This document shows, piece after piece, positions 46,516 to 58,131 of a stretch of DNA of 64,000 bases. The DNA comes from Ignelater luminosus (Eukaryota; Arthropoda; Insecta; Coleoptera; Elateridae): positions 37,207 to 101,206 of the forward strand of contig VTPC01091303.1 in NCBI GenBank assembly GCA_011009095.1. The letters are read 5' to 3'. The translations under genes were made by a program, and so were the position numbers. Each line of letters begins with the position of its first letter. Positions within the stretch are counted from its first letter, which is position 1. The notes beneath the pieces are model-generated. The model was given only the letters and a program-made list of their open reading frames with translations. It had not been told where the DNA came from and made no database searches.

Positions 46516-49500
46516 CTCCAATTGGAGAACTTTTAACCGCAACTTTTTTTCTGTGAACCAAAGCTAAGAGATGTTAAATTTTTATAATAGAGCGTTTTCC
46601 GTTGTTTAGCAACAAACGTAAATGCGTAATTCCTAAAAGTACTTGTTTTTGATGATAAAAAAAGCCTTTAAAGCGACCAAGGCTGTTGGATAACGCATAA
46701 ATAACCTTACCTTGTCTTTATCTTGTAATACCTTTCCTACACCAAGCTAAGTACGGCGTTTGATGAATTTAGTCAAATTGTAGAGATTAAATGCAAAGGA
46801 AACCTCAATTTATTGAACTTGTAATATTCAGATAATTTTTATTTTGTGTCACGTTTAATTTAATCACTATAATTAGTGGAGAGTACCTCAATAGTTTCTA
46901 ACCATCAAAGCAAGGAAAAGTTTTCAAATTATGAAGTTACAAACTTATCAATTTTTGTTATTAGCAGAAGTTCGTGCATTTAAATAGCTACTGTGTTACC
47001 TTGAACTCCATATTAATTTTCACGGTACATATTAGGTAGTTCATATGTATCATTTTAACAACATTAATAAGAAAGAATTTTTGAGAATATTCTTAACGAA
47101 GAATTTTATGACTGTTCATTCTTTCTTTGTCATAAATAATAGAAGACGGCCTTGAATTTCTGTAATTTCCAATTACATGGAACAATACCTCTTGTTTCCA
47201 GTATACCAAAAATAAGAAGTGGCTGATGATGACAAATTTCCAGTCTGCGTGATGTGTTGTAACCCAGATGTAGTATGTAGAAAGCAAGCAAATAACAACA
47301 ACCTGATTCATCACATGTAAATAACCTGACGATTACGATGATTTAGGCAAAAAGAATCATACTTGTTGAACAGAAGAAAAAGGCAAAAACCATATAAGTG
47401 CACTATAATGGTTTTATACTGCAAAATAATTTATATTTAAATATCATGTTTTTACTGTTACAAAACCATCCTCTAATGGGCATGACGAAAATTATTGTTA
47501 ATAACACTTTTGTTGTTATTTTAATTTTAATTGCACACTTTTTTCTTTCATTATTCAAAATCATCTTTGTTGTACCTTAAAAATTAAAGCAAACATTTAC
47601 AATAAAATAAAAATAAAACTGAAAGTCAACATTTTCACTTCACGTGTTTATATTTGCACAAAGGTGTGACTTAAAAAAAATAAATAAAACCCATCCTACC
47701 TTTTTTCCAGGCTTTTAATAGTTAAAACGTATTCACAATTTCATGCTGGATTTGCAATATAATGGAATATAGGCCACTGTAAAACTAATTAAACTAAACG
47801 GAAACCAAACTAGTATGTTCAATGCTCTTTAGAAGCAAACTTTATTGATTAGTCTATAGACTACATTTCTACAAGTTTCTATTCACTACTCTTTGTTGTT
47901 ACAGGAGCCTTTACCAACAAAACTAGGATTAAACAAATACTTATCAAGTCCTCTTAATTAAAATTTAATCTAGATGTTTATCGTAGAGAATTAAAATTTT
48001 GTTTATCGAAAGTGATCTGGACACCTTCTAAATGACACTTTCCACAAGAAATTCTCTTAAAACTGATAACGTCAAACACGTTTTCATTATCCTTTTCTAA
48101 ATGGGATTTTCGTAAAAAAAGGGTTACAATTCATCCCACCCTTCTACTTGGAAATTAAACTTCAGCTAAAACCTAGACGGAAATTATTGGATCCATTTTT
48201 TACGTATGCTCAGACTCAGACTAAATTGGTTATTCCCAAGTTTGTACTTTCGAGCCGGTGAAAATTAGTTTTGATATTTGTTAGATATCTCTTATTAGAA
48301 TGTTGTTAATTTGTTTATTTATTATCATAAGATGTTAAGCTGTCGAAATTCCCGACAAAATTACTTCAATAAATTGTTTTTCTCAGCGACTTAACCTAGA
48401 ATACACATAAAGATTTCTATATATTTGTTAATTCTCTTATGTAATTGTTTACTGTTATAGGTGGATATTCTCTAGAAAAAATTATTTTTAAAGTTGTAAT
48501 TTACATTTATAGTATAGTATAAATTTACATGTCCTAAATCTGAAATAAAAATTAAAACGAGGTAAGGTGTGTGAGCGTGATTCAACCTCAAAATGTTACT
48601 ATCAAGTTGCCCAACCTAAATCTTTGTTTTTATTTTTTATTTGTGGAAATTCAGTCATTTTCAGGTCTTATAATGTTGAAATCACTTCTATATTTATTTT
48701 CTTCCCAAAAAGTCTTGTTTTGGACAAGATTAATTTTGGTCAAAGATTTGGTTTAGTCTTCAGTTACTTTTCTTCGCGACTTCTGATTCAATTTTATAGT
48801 TCACTGTTGTAACACGAGATCTCTTCACTTTAGAAATTTGGGACAAACTAGTAAGATTTTATAAATTCTCTTTAATTTGGAGATTAGTCTAACTAACAAT
48901 TTATTTTTCACGTATTTCCGAACGCTATGGACAGTTTACTTAGAAGTAGACCAAAAGACGCAAAACATCAAATGTTTTCTTTTTTTACTCTACTCGCGTA
49001 CTCGCTTGAAGTACCGGTATTTAATTCTCAACTAGAACAAACCAGTGTACAAAAATGGAAACTTTGCCCAAGCGAGTGCAGGACTAAAAAAGAGGAAACC
49101 TAAGTGTTTCACGTTTTTTGGGACACCCAGTATATTTAGGTATTTAAATCCTGTAGAAATAGGCTGAATTGTTTGACATGCGAGTCTATGGTATAAAGGT
49201 AAACAAGACCAAAGCTGATATCGATGCACTCATAGTTTAAACCTTTTTCGTATTCTAAAGCTGAAATTCCACCGCGTTACCCTCCTTGAGCCTTCACAAA
49301 TAACCTCGAGTATACACAAGTCAACGAGAGCTAATTTAAGAACTGCAACGACCTTCTTCAACTTGTATTTATTTATCGTGATAAAACAATCCAACGGAAC
49401 CATGGATTACAAGCCGTAGGTAGATAGCTAGCAGTCCGGCCTAGTGGTGCATAAATCGTTATGGATTGTTGTTGCTAGAAGTGACCTCATGGGTCCTACA

Positions 49501-49519
49501 CAGTCCATTGTAATAAATT
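46516..49519. other. Three kilobases without an identifiable gene
   Basis: AT-rich. A lone GGGACACCCAGTATATTTAG at about 49119 resembles a MITE end. Nothing else recognised. Confidence 0.5.
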
Positions 49520-50945
49520 TAAGTAAAAGTAGAAGCAAAAACAAAATCGTCCATTTATTAAATAAAGCACCAGAAAAACAACTAAAGCAGCCAAACAAGA
49601 TGTTATTGGCAAACTTTGTCTCTGCAGAATTGATGACACTAACGAAAGATACTTCAATCGGTTGATATTCTTGGTTTTTTTGGTCAGATTTTTTTGTTTA
49701 CTTGAAACCAAACACTAGTTTCTTAAGGCACAAAGTAGTGTTGCCTAGGATCTCACGTGTAATTCATTTTTACTTATATCAGAAGCATAATAATTATTTA
49801 TATAACAAGAGTGTAAAGTGAAGTTTTTTGAATGAGTAGGAAGTTTATGGCACGAGCGACAGCGAGTGTCATCAATTCTGCAGAGACAAAATTTGCCAAT
49901 AACATCTTGTTTGGCTGCTTTGGTTGTTTTTAGTGCTTTATTTAATAAATGAACGATTTTGGTTTGGCTTCTACTTTTACTTAACCATAAACCCTACGAA
50001 TTCAAAAAACACACTTTACATTCGTATTTTAAAGAAAATAAAGAAAAACCATTGGCGGTAGATTAAAAAATGAAGTTGGCCAAGATCAAAGGAACGTATA
50101 ATGATTTCATTACCACATCGATACGACCATTATAACATCGGTGAAATTAATTGCAAATGTTTATAATTGTCAACTTTCGTTATTGACAACTAGTTGTAAA
50201 GCGCCAACTTTACAGGCGGTTGTGCAAAAAATATTTTAAATGGATTGCGCCAAAGGTGTGGTGAGTTTTGCTATCTGCAATGTGACAAGACTTTTTCAAA
50301 GTACCATTCAGTGGTACCCAGCAGGCTTGGCAACACTGCAATGCTTTTATCAACCAAAATTGTTTCTTGGTTTACTCGAAGAGATCTTTGGAATTTTATT
50401 GGAATTTCCAATATGTAATTTTCAAGTTTTCTCCTTTGGTTTTGACATTTAAATGTGCCAAATTCAGTAAGCAGTGATATTTCTAGTTTTGCTTCTTTTT
50501 TATCCCCTAGACACATGTGTAATTCTACAAGAAGTTCTTTATTTGTTATTTCCAGAATATAAAGTTAGAATCTTGAACAATGAATTCTAATTTTGAGAAT
50601 TCTGATATATTTGTATCACTGCTTCTGTTAGAGTGCGTCTTCACTTCTTATTTCCATACGCTAGAAAGAACTTCAACCATGGATTCTGCTTAATACAGTT
50701 CTTTCCGTTTCACAAGTGTTCTTCAAAGATAGTTCTTTAATCGTGCTGATCGTGTTAAAAACCCAACGTGTAATTAACTTAAGCACTGAAGCTTAATGCT
50801 TTAAGGATTGTGACAAAGTATCCCAGATATCAAATTGCATTTTTGTTTACCGTTGCTAACAGGAAATTCGAAGAAAAAAAAAGGTTCAGATGAGAATTAG
50901 CAAAACTATCAGCACTCTGTGAGAATCTTTTATAGAAGTAAACAT
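49520..50945 (+). pseudogene. Unidentified repeat-encoded protein, copy B (inverted relative to copy A)
   Basis: The plus strand carries KQPNKMLLANFVSAELMTLT at 49585-49645, nearly identical to copy A, and at 50710-50945 FKDSSLIVLIVLKTQRVINL and KKVQMRISKTISTL, again matching copy A but with stops. In copy A these blocks are about 0.2 kb apart; here they are about 1.05 kb apart, so an insertion of about 0.9 kb separates them. That insert (49866-50640) includes the inverted partial copy listed next. Confidence 0.5.
49866..49985 (-). repeat. Partial third copy forming an inverted repeat with copy B
   Basis: 49866-49985 is close to the reverse complement of 49525-49635 (shared blocks GTCATCAATTCTGCAGAGAC, CCAATAACATCTTGTTTGGC). 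The result is a hairpin with arms of about 115 bp and a spacer of about 230 bp. Confidence 0.75.
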
Positions 50946-53900
50946 TCAAGTAAATATTAATCTATGATTCTAATGCTCAGTTGCACAAAAATAATTTGAT
51001 CGTTGATGAAGTTGATCAGTTGATTAGCCGATCTGATTGAATAAGTCTGAATATTTCACTACTTCTGCTTGGTTAATCAATTGATCAAGTAGTTAATCAA
51101 TCGATCAAGCATTTAACAAAGCTTTGTACAACCCGAGCTAAGACTTTCTAGAGCTAATGGTGGATAATACGGATGATAGATCAAGAAGGCAATCAAATTC
51201 ACGGGACCATATGACCCAGTGAGAGTTTTGGTTTTATTTCTACATTCACTTAAATCAGTTAAAAATATAATTTTATCTATGTTTTCATGCTAAGCAATGT
51301 GACAATTAAGCTCCTGCCACGACCAAAGAAAAAGTCGACCTAAACTACTAGAACTGTACCTTGCTGTGATCAACTAATAAAACGAAGCTCTTGTTATAAC
51401 TTGTTTCTGAACCTATCTTCTAATCTGTTTTGTCAGTGGAAGATCTAATCACTTCGTAGCTGATTATACTACAGATGTAAATAGGGCTTGTCAGCAATTT
51501 CCATTTAAAACAAATTGAAGTTGACTCAGCAGGCAAGACCTTGACTTGCTTCTGATCCTCTGGTACACTTTATTTGTTAGAAAATAAATCATGTCTACTA
51601 CAACCAGCCCTTGATATAATATGTGAAATCGTACAAAGGATAGCAAGTTGATTGTTGCAATTTTTAACAGATAGCAAGGATTTTGATGTCGTTCAAAAAT
51701 GCAAGTAACACAAAATATATAAGTGAGATTCATGTTTTGATTTTCATAGAAACTCAAGTAACTCGTTTACCAGAAACCTTCTTTTTGGCTTGGGTTGGGA
51801 AGAGACTGATCTTTTACCATCATTTTTTATATCGGCAGCACAAAGTACTTTAGAAAGAAGAATTACATCGAAGATTAATATTTAAGATTTTTTATACTTT
51901 CAAAAGGAACCCAAAATTGTATAACACATTGAAACTTTTTTCCACATTTTACAAATTAACTTCATTAATTTAGGCCGGGTTCTAAGTTCTAAGTTTAGGT
52001 AAAGAATTATCTGATATCTATCAATACTTGAAAGATCGAGACACTTACCCCATATCTAAGAAAGTCAGGTACTATTTTTATCTGGAAGTCCTTAGCTGAA
52101 GTTTTCGATTATTTTGTGTTCTTTGCTAACAGTCTGTGTCTACAAGCAGGTTTCAGAAATACAGAGACCTAGAAAATTTCAAACGAAGAACTTCGCGCAA
52201 AAAATAACCTATAATGACTGAATCATAGAATCCAAAGAGAAATCAAAACCTTTACTGAAGTAGTCCAAGAGAATTTTTCGGAGTTTAGTTCCTTCTTTGC
52301 TTGATAATTGATAGAAGATGTGCAAACATCCAATTTGTATTTTTTGCATTATTTGCTTTAGCTATAGGTTCAAAGAGAATTATCTCCAAGATATTTGCAG
52401 TGAGTAAAAGCATCTTGGGTTTTTGGAAAAGAAAGAAAGAAGTACGTTTCTGATTTCTGCCTGTTTTTCCAGACAAAATCTAAGTCTCTTATTTGTAGTT
52501 GGTGTGTTATCAAATTTATGTTTCTAAGTAGATTTGTCAGTTTTTGGTTTACAAATTCTAATAATTGAATGTTTTTGATGACTTGAATCCAATAAATGTC
52601 AGTATTAATTGTTTGGGATATTTTAACACAGGTCTTTTGTATGCATTTTATGCAAATTGATGTTGGTGTCATATGGTTAACAAATTTCATTTTTTAGAGA
52701 TTGAATATCTTCTATAGTATATAAATATAAGGCATTGTCAAGGAAGACAGTCTACCACCCAAAGCTTCATTCCTTCTTTTAATTCTATACACTTAACTTT
52801 TAATTTTCTTTATTATTTTATTGAATAAACTTTTTCTTACCGACAAAAAGCATTACAGTGAAAATAATATTTTGTTTTCTTGCTAGTTGTTATCTACTTG
52901 CTGATGTTTATTTATATAAACGAGTGAAAGCAGAATAGTGAGTGACTTTTTGCAGTGTCACTTATTGCGAATACCCAGCGCTTTTATAATGAAAATTAAA
53001 ACACGACTTTCTTTTCAGAAGCCTTAATGAATTTATCAATGATAACGTGACCACTACTAACAAAACAGTACAGCTGTTAACTTGAAAGCCGGCACGTTTT
53101 CCCTTTTCATTGATTATAATTTTATAAATTTATTCACCCAGATTGCTTTTTGGTTCAATTGATAAAGCTGAGAATTTAAAAGTTGCTTTATCAATTGAAT
53201 TCGATTAAACAGAATGCATATTATGTTTATGACTTGAGTTTTGATATTTTATAAATAAATTAAAAAAAGAATGAAACGGAAAAAGATGTAGATAATTTAA
53301 GACAGCCTATTATTCTATTTTACTTTATTTTGTAATCTTATACACAAGTCATCACAACATAGTGAGCGTAATCTGAGCACCTTTTTGTTTTATTGTCTTC
53401 TTGTGTGTTTTTTTTCTGGTCCTGTGTACGAGTTGGAAATTCGTTTAAAAATACGCGTTGATGGTTTTTATATTGTAAAATCGGCATGAAAGATTCATAA
53501 CTGAAATTGAAAATATGTGAAAAGTACGTACGCTATTTAAATAATATTATAGGCTTTTGTTACTATCGTGAGAGTTGATCAAAATGTACATAATACGTTT
53601 GATTAAGATAGCTCATTGTAAAGATATTATAACGAATTTATAATCAAATGTAAACAATAACGAATCTAATTATAATAATTTGTTTTGAAATTCTTTTCTA
53701 ATTATCGTTAACAAATAAAAATGAATTGAAGATAATATAAAGCGTCTGATTTATTTATAATAATCTAAACTAATGACTTTATTTGTAATATGATTATTGT
53801 TTGATTATGCAAGCGGCGTGTAAATATTTTTGGGAATTTTAAAAACAAACAATAGGAACAAAAATATTGACAATGTCGGTATTTAATTAAATTTTAATTA

Positions 53901-54569
53901 CAATTTTCTCCTATTTATACTTTTTATATTTAGTAGTTTAAGTTTGATGTTGCCTATTATTTTTAAGGGCGCTACATCTTTTAATTTCCTTTGATAGTCT
54001 ATATGGTTCAATCTATAGTCTATATGTGATCGCAATCAGATTTATTTATTTATTCAAGAATTTGAACAACAATAAATAATCATGGTAGCTAATTAAAATG
54101 TTCTTCTAATAAGAGCAAATCTTTCAAACGCCGGTGTTATAATAAAGTATACCACATACAGTTACATCATCCTGTATAATGCAATTGAGAATAGACAAAG
54201 CTATCAGAAGTCCTAGTTTTCCCATTCGTGTTTTAGTTTTTATTAGGTATATTTGGGCTGATTCTTATATAAGTTTTCTAATTATATTTTTCGATCTCTC
54301 TTATCAAAAGAGCTCTAAGAGTTAAAATAATAAAAGGCAGTTAAGACGATAGCTTTGTGTGTAATGGTAAAACTGCTAGTAATGCGGTTCGGTTTGCATG
54401 CCTAGACCAGAAAACTAGAAACATCAATAAATATTGGAAGAATTTAAGGACATCAGTTCAGCTTGGATAACCCTTAGGTTAGACAAACCTGAAGGGAGCA
54501 TGTTTCTTAGGCACGAGTCATTTGTCTTACATTCTTTAATTGGAACTCAGTCGGTGAGGTGAATGGCGT
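50946..54569. other. No identifiable gene; palindromic TTGATC cluster at the left end
   Basis: 50977-51137 holds repeated TTGATC, TTAATCAATTGATCAAG and TTAATCAATCGATCAAG motifs between loosely inverted ends (CTCAGTTGCACAAA and, inverted, CTCGGGTTGTACAAA), possibly a small MITE. The frame at 52690-52370 (minus, 106 codons) has no recognised motif. The rest is AT-rich. Confidence 0.4.
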
Positions 54570-56356
54570 GCCATGGCTGCTCATCACGGGCGTGGATCCC
54601 TAATGTGTTTGGTGTCTCGAAAGTAAATATTGGAAAAATAGAAAGAAGAATGGTACGAACGATTTGGGAAGGAGAAAAGAAAAAGACAGATTTGAAATAT
54701 AATTAGTGCATTTAGATGACTCAAATTAAATTTGCAGAGGAAAAGAAAAACCCTCGATCTCATTTCATACTGTTTGAGAAGAATAGATATCGAGTCGCTT
54801 AATTTATGAAATTTTACACTTAATCTAATAAAAGTAAGGAAGCGGCAATTTATTGAATATGGAAAGATGGTGGATATCAAGTTGAACAAATTAGATCAAA
54901 AATAAGAATGGAGACAAAAATAGATGAATTAAAATAGAATTCCTGAGTACGAAAAAAGAAAATACAGTTTGAAACAAGAAATTAGGGAATTGAAGGAGAA
55001 ATAAGATACCCCAAATTTACAGTAAACTAGAGGTAATCATACATGTCCAAGCCAACAGAACGAAATTCCTGAACAAGCTAGAAAATGATAACTTAGCAAC
55101 ATAACAAAAAAGGAAGAAGAAAGAACAGTAACTGACCGCTTTCCATTAGGTGAGAAAGAGAACCGCGAAATGGTAATAAATATGCCAATACCACAGTTTC
55201 AGAAAAAATTAAATACGAACAAAAGATTAGGATAAAACGGTGAGAGCAATGTCAAAAGGAACAATGAGATTAATATAACTCATGTAACAGATAAAATTGA
55301 TAATTAGAAATGCAAAATGCTACCTTGAATGTTGGAATGTTATATATGAAGCTAATAAAGAATGTTAAGAAAAATACGATAAGAGAAAGGAGATCATATC
55401 AAAAAAACTATTGAGCTGTAGAACTGCCTGCTTTGCCAATCTGTTGTTTCACCTTGCTGCTTGCATGATAGATGAACTTAAAAACCCTGCATCGAAGCAG
55501 GATGAGAAAAAAATACAAGCGTTTATGCTTAAAAAAAATTCTAAGATTGTTATCGCCAAAGATAATTATAAATAAGAAGCTCCAAAGAGTAATAAAACTA
55601 GATATTACTCGTTAGACCTTAGAATCGAATTTACTGAAACAGTCCGTAAATCAGTACATACATTTTCTTTTTTAATTCAAATAGGAATTCAATTTATTCC
55701 AGATATTCAGTTTTTTAAACCTTAAAATTGTTTTAGTAAATTTCAAGTAAAATAAAATAAAGTCACTAGCGGTATTTGAATTTGGCGTTTTTAATACCAA
55801 AAATGTTTTATCATGACTTTTCACATGAGGCTAACAACTATTACTCATGTGGATTACCTAGCTTTGAATCATTGTTAAATTGCAAAGATAATTGGAAATA
55901 TACGAGTTGTGCAGAAAAACCTCTATAATTTATTAATAAGTAAGGAGTAAAATACTACTTAGAATTTATTTGAAACTAGCGCTACTGGTATTTCAAATAC
56001 TATAGAACCTTAATCTCATTCATAACTCATAAGTAGTGTTATTAGATGGTTTGACAACCCGAACAATTTTGCTCAATGATTAGTCCAATAGTTACCCAAT
56101 TTGTTAATGAAAATTAAGTAGCACCTATTTTAAAAGTTGATAATTAGAAACGCGTTCACTGCATGAAGTAAGAACATTAAATTAACAAATTTTCAGTAAC
56201 TATTACTACTTATTAAAGCAAATATTTCACTATCGTTTTACATTGTCCTTGAGGACAATAAACTTTAATTTGCACCTTTCACGAATTATTAAAAATTACG
56301 GCTCTGACTATTTGAGTATTTAGTTAGAGAATAAAATTTAAAACACACACATATTA
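54570..56356. other. Purine-rich stretch, then AT-rich spacer
   Basis: 54600-55420 has a strongly A/G-rich plus strand with many stops. It may be an eroded retrotransposon ORF1 (coiled-coil-like Lys/Glu frames), but no motif confirms this. 55420-56356 shows nothing. Confidence 0.35.
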
Positions 56357-57635
56357 AAGGTTGAACACGCCAAAACGTGGGCACTTAAAATTTTATTTTA
56401 TAAAAAAAGTAGTTATTATTTGAACAAAAACAAGAGATACTTTATTTATTTATGATGTCTTTTACATGTGAACAATATTTGTTTACTCTAATTTAGCAGC
56501 ATATGCCACAGAACGTACTTTACGTCGTATACGACTTATTCGGGTTTGCACGCTGCCTCTTTTTGTAGCCCATGACCAGGATTTCTGTAGGTCAGCCACG
56601 GAATTTGCTTCTCCACCTTTCTTTTTTAATATGTAATTCATTATAGACCAATACCCTTCGATTGGTCGAAGTTCAGGACTGTTGGGGGGATTGCAGTCTT
56701 TGGGAACTACAACAACTCCATTTGCTCATACAACTCTTCCACTGATTTAGCATAGTGGCAACTGGCTAAGTCTGGCCAAAACAATGGTTATGACTTATGC
56801 TCTCGTAGAAAAGGCAGAAGCTGCTTTTGCAAGCATTCCGTTTTGTAAATTTCCTGGTTTATTGTTCCCGTGGTGATGAATGACAGACTTCTTTTTCCAC
56901 AGCTACAAATAGCTTGCCAAAGTAAGTATTTTCTTGAATACTTGGACCTTTTTTTAAGTTTACAATCTTCTGGAGCATCTTTACGATTTTTGCTGGTGTA
57001 AAACTCGTGACCCGGAATTTGCTTTGATATAAGTTTCGTCATCCATCACCATGCATTCATATCTTGTTAAAAACTTTTTTGTGCAATTTTCTCGATCTAC
57101 GTTTTGGCAGTTAAATTCTGTTTAGCATTACGATTGGGTGCAATTTGGGCCTTATAACTTTTTAAACTAGCTCTACTCCTAACTTTTTGTACATATCATT
57201 GGGACATTTTTATATTTTTAGCCACATCACGCGATGACAACTTGGGATTGGATACAAAAGCTGTAATACCCTTTGTTCCTTCTTTTTGTCCTTCACTCCT
57301 TGTTTTCCTCCGCTTCCTGGTTTCCTTTCCACTGTTAAACGGTCTCGAAACTTTTTTAAAACAGAACAAGCAGTTGATTGAGGATAATTTAACTTTCTTG
57401 CTAGTGCTTTATAACTCATTAGAAGATTTTTAGTGTTTTCGTGCAAGATAATTTCACGTAGCTGAAGTTGACGGCTTGCCATGTTAACAACGAATGAACA
57501 ACAAAAAATATCAATTGTCACATTTTGTTTCTATGGCTACTAGATATGTTTTGTCAAAATAAAAAACAACCTATGTCTCTTATCTTAGCACTAGTAAGTT
57601 CTTATTCGTGCCCAGGTTTTGGCGTGTTCAACCTT
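56357..57635 (-). mobile_element. IS630-Tc1-mariner element of DD37E type (ITmD37E-like), complete but mutated
   Basis: The 28-bp terminal repeats (56357-56384, 57608-57635) start AAGGTTGAACACGCCAAAAC and differ at one position, with TA at both flanks (56355-56356, 57636-57637). The 1279-bp element encodes, on the minus strand from 57482, a transposase beginning MASRQLQLREIILHENTKNL (helix-turn-helix), with VERKPGSGGKQG linker, MVMDDETYIKA (first Asp), WPDLASCHYAK (second Asp) and SPELRPIEGYW (Glu). The second-Asp-to-Glu spacing is about 36-37 residues allowing for a shift near 56730, which suits the DD37E family known from insects. Frameshifts near 57240, 57030 and 56730 and stops inactivate it. 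Confidence 0.88.
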
Positions 57636-58131
57636 TAGAACAATAGACTTATGTAAGCACCTAAAGAAACCAAAAGGTTGTAACAAGAAGAGAGAAACTA
57701 ATTTTATGAAACAATATAGAACAAATCCTGTATATTCAGAATTTTTATTTAGTTTTACGATTGAAAAATTTGTTCGCAAACATAAATCCATACGATATTC
57801 GTTTTTCATGTTGAAGTACACTTTACAATATTTTCATGTTATACTGAAAATGATTTTTCTGTAATGAACTCGTGTAAACACACATGTTACTGGATGTTAC
57901 CATGCTACGTGCACGCTCAGTTTATCGCAAACAAAAGTAATACAAAAGTGTGTTTGTTTAACAATTTACACACATGTTTGTATGCTGTGAACAATACGAT
58001 TTCAATCTGCTTAATTCAAATTTTGTAGTATTTTACTCTCATATTTTTATTTAAAAATCAATTTTTATTTATGTAAAAGATACAAGCGGTGATAAACTGA
58101 CCAATTGCTGCTTACATTGTGCTGGTATATA
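57636..58131. other. Spacer between two transposons
   Basis: An 81-codon plus frame (57619-57864) has no recognised motif and starts inside the neighbouring terminal repeat. Confidence 0.45.

Noticed and set aside
51491-52690. Minus-strand frames with hydrophobic stretches that briefly suggested a gustatory-receptor-like gene
   Set aside because: The segments come in the wrong order for that family, and no conserved C-terminal motif or intron pattern is visible.
54584-54889. 101-codon minus-strand frame
   Set aside because: It is the complement of a purine-rich strand, giving Phe/Leu/Ser-rich noise.
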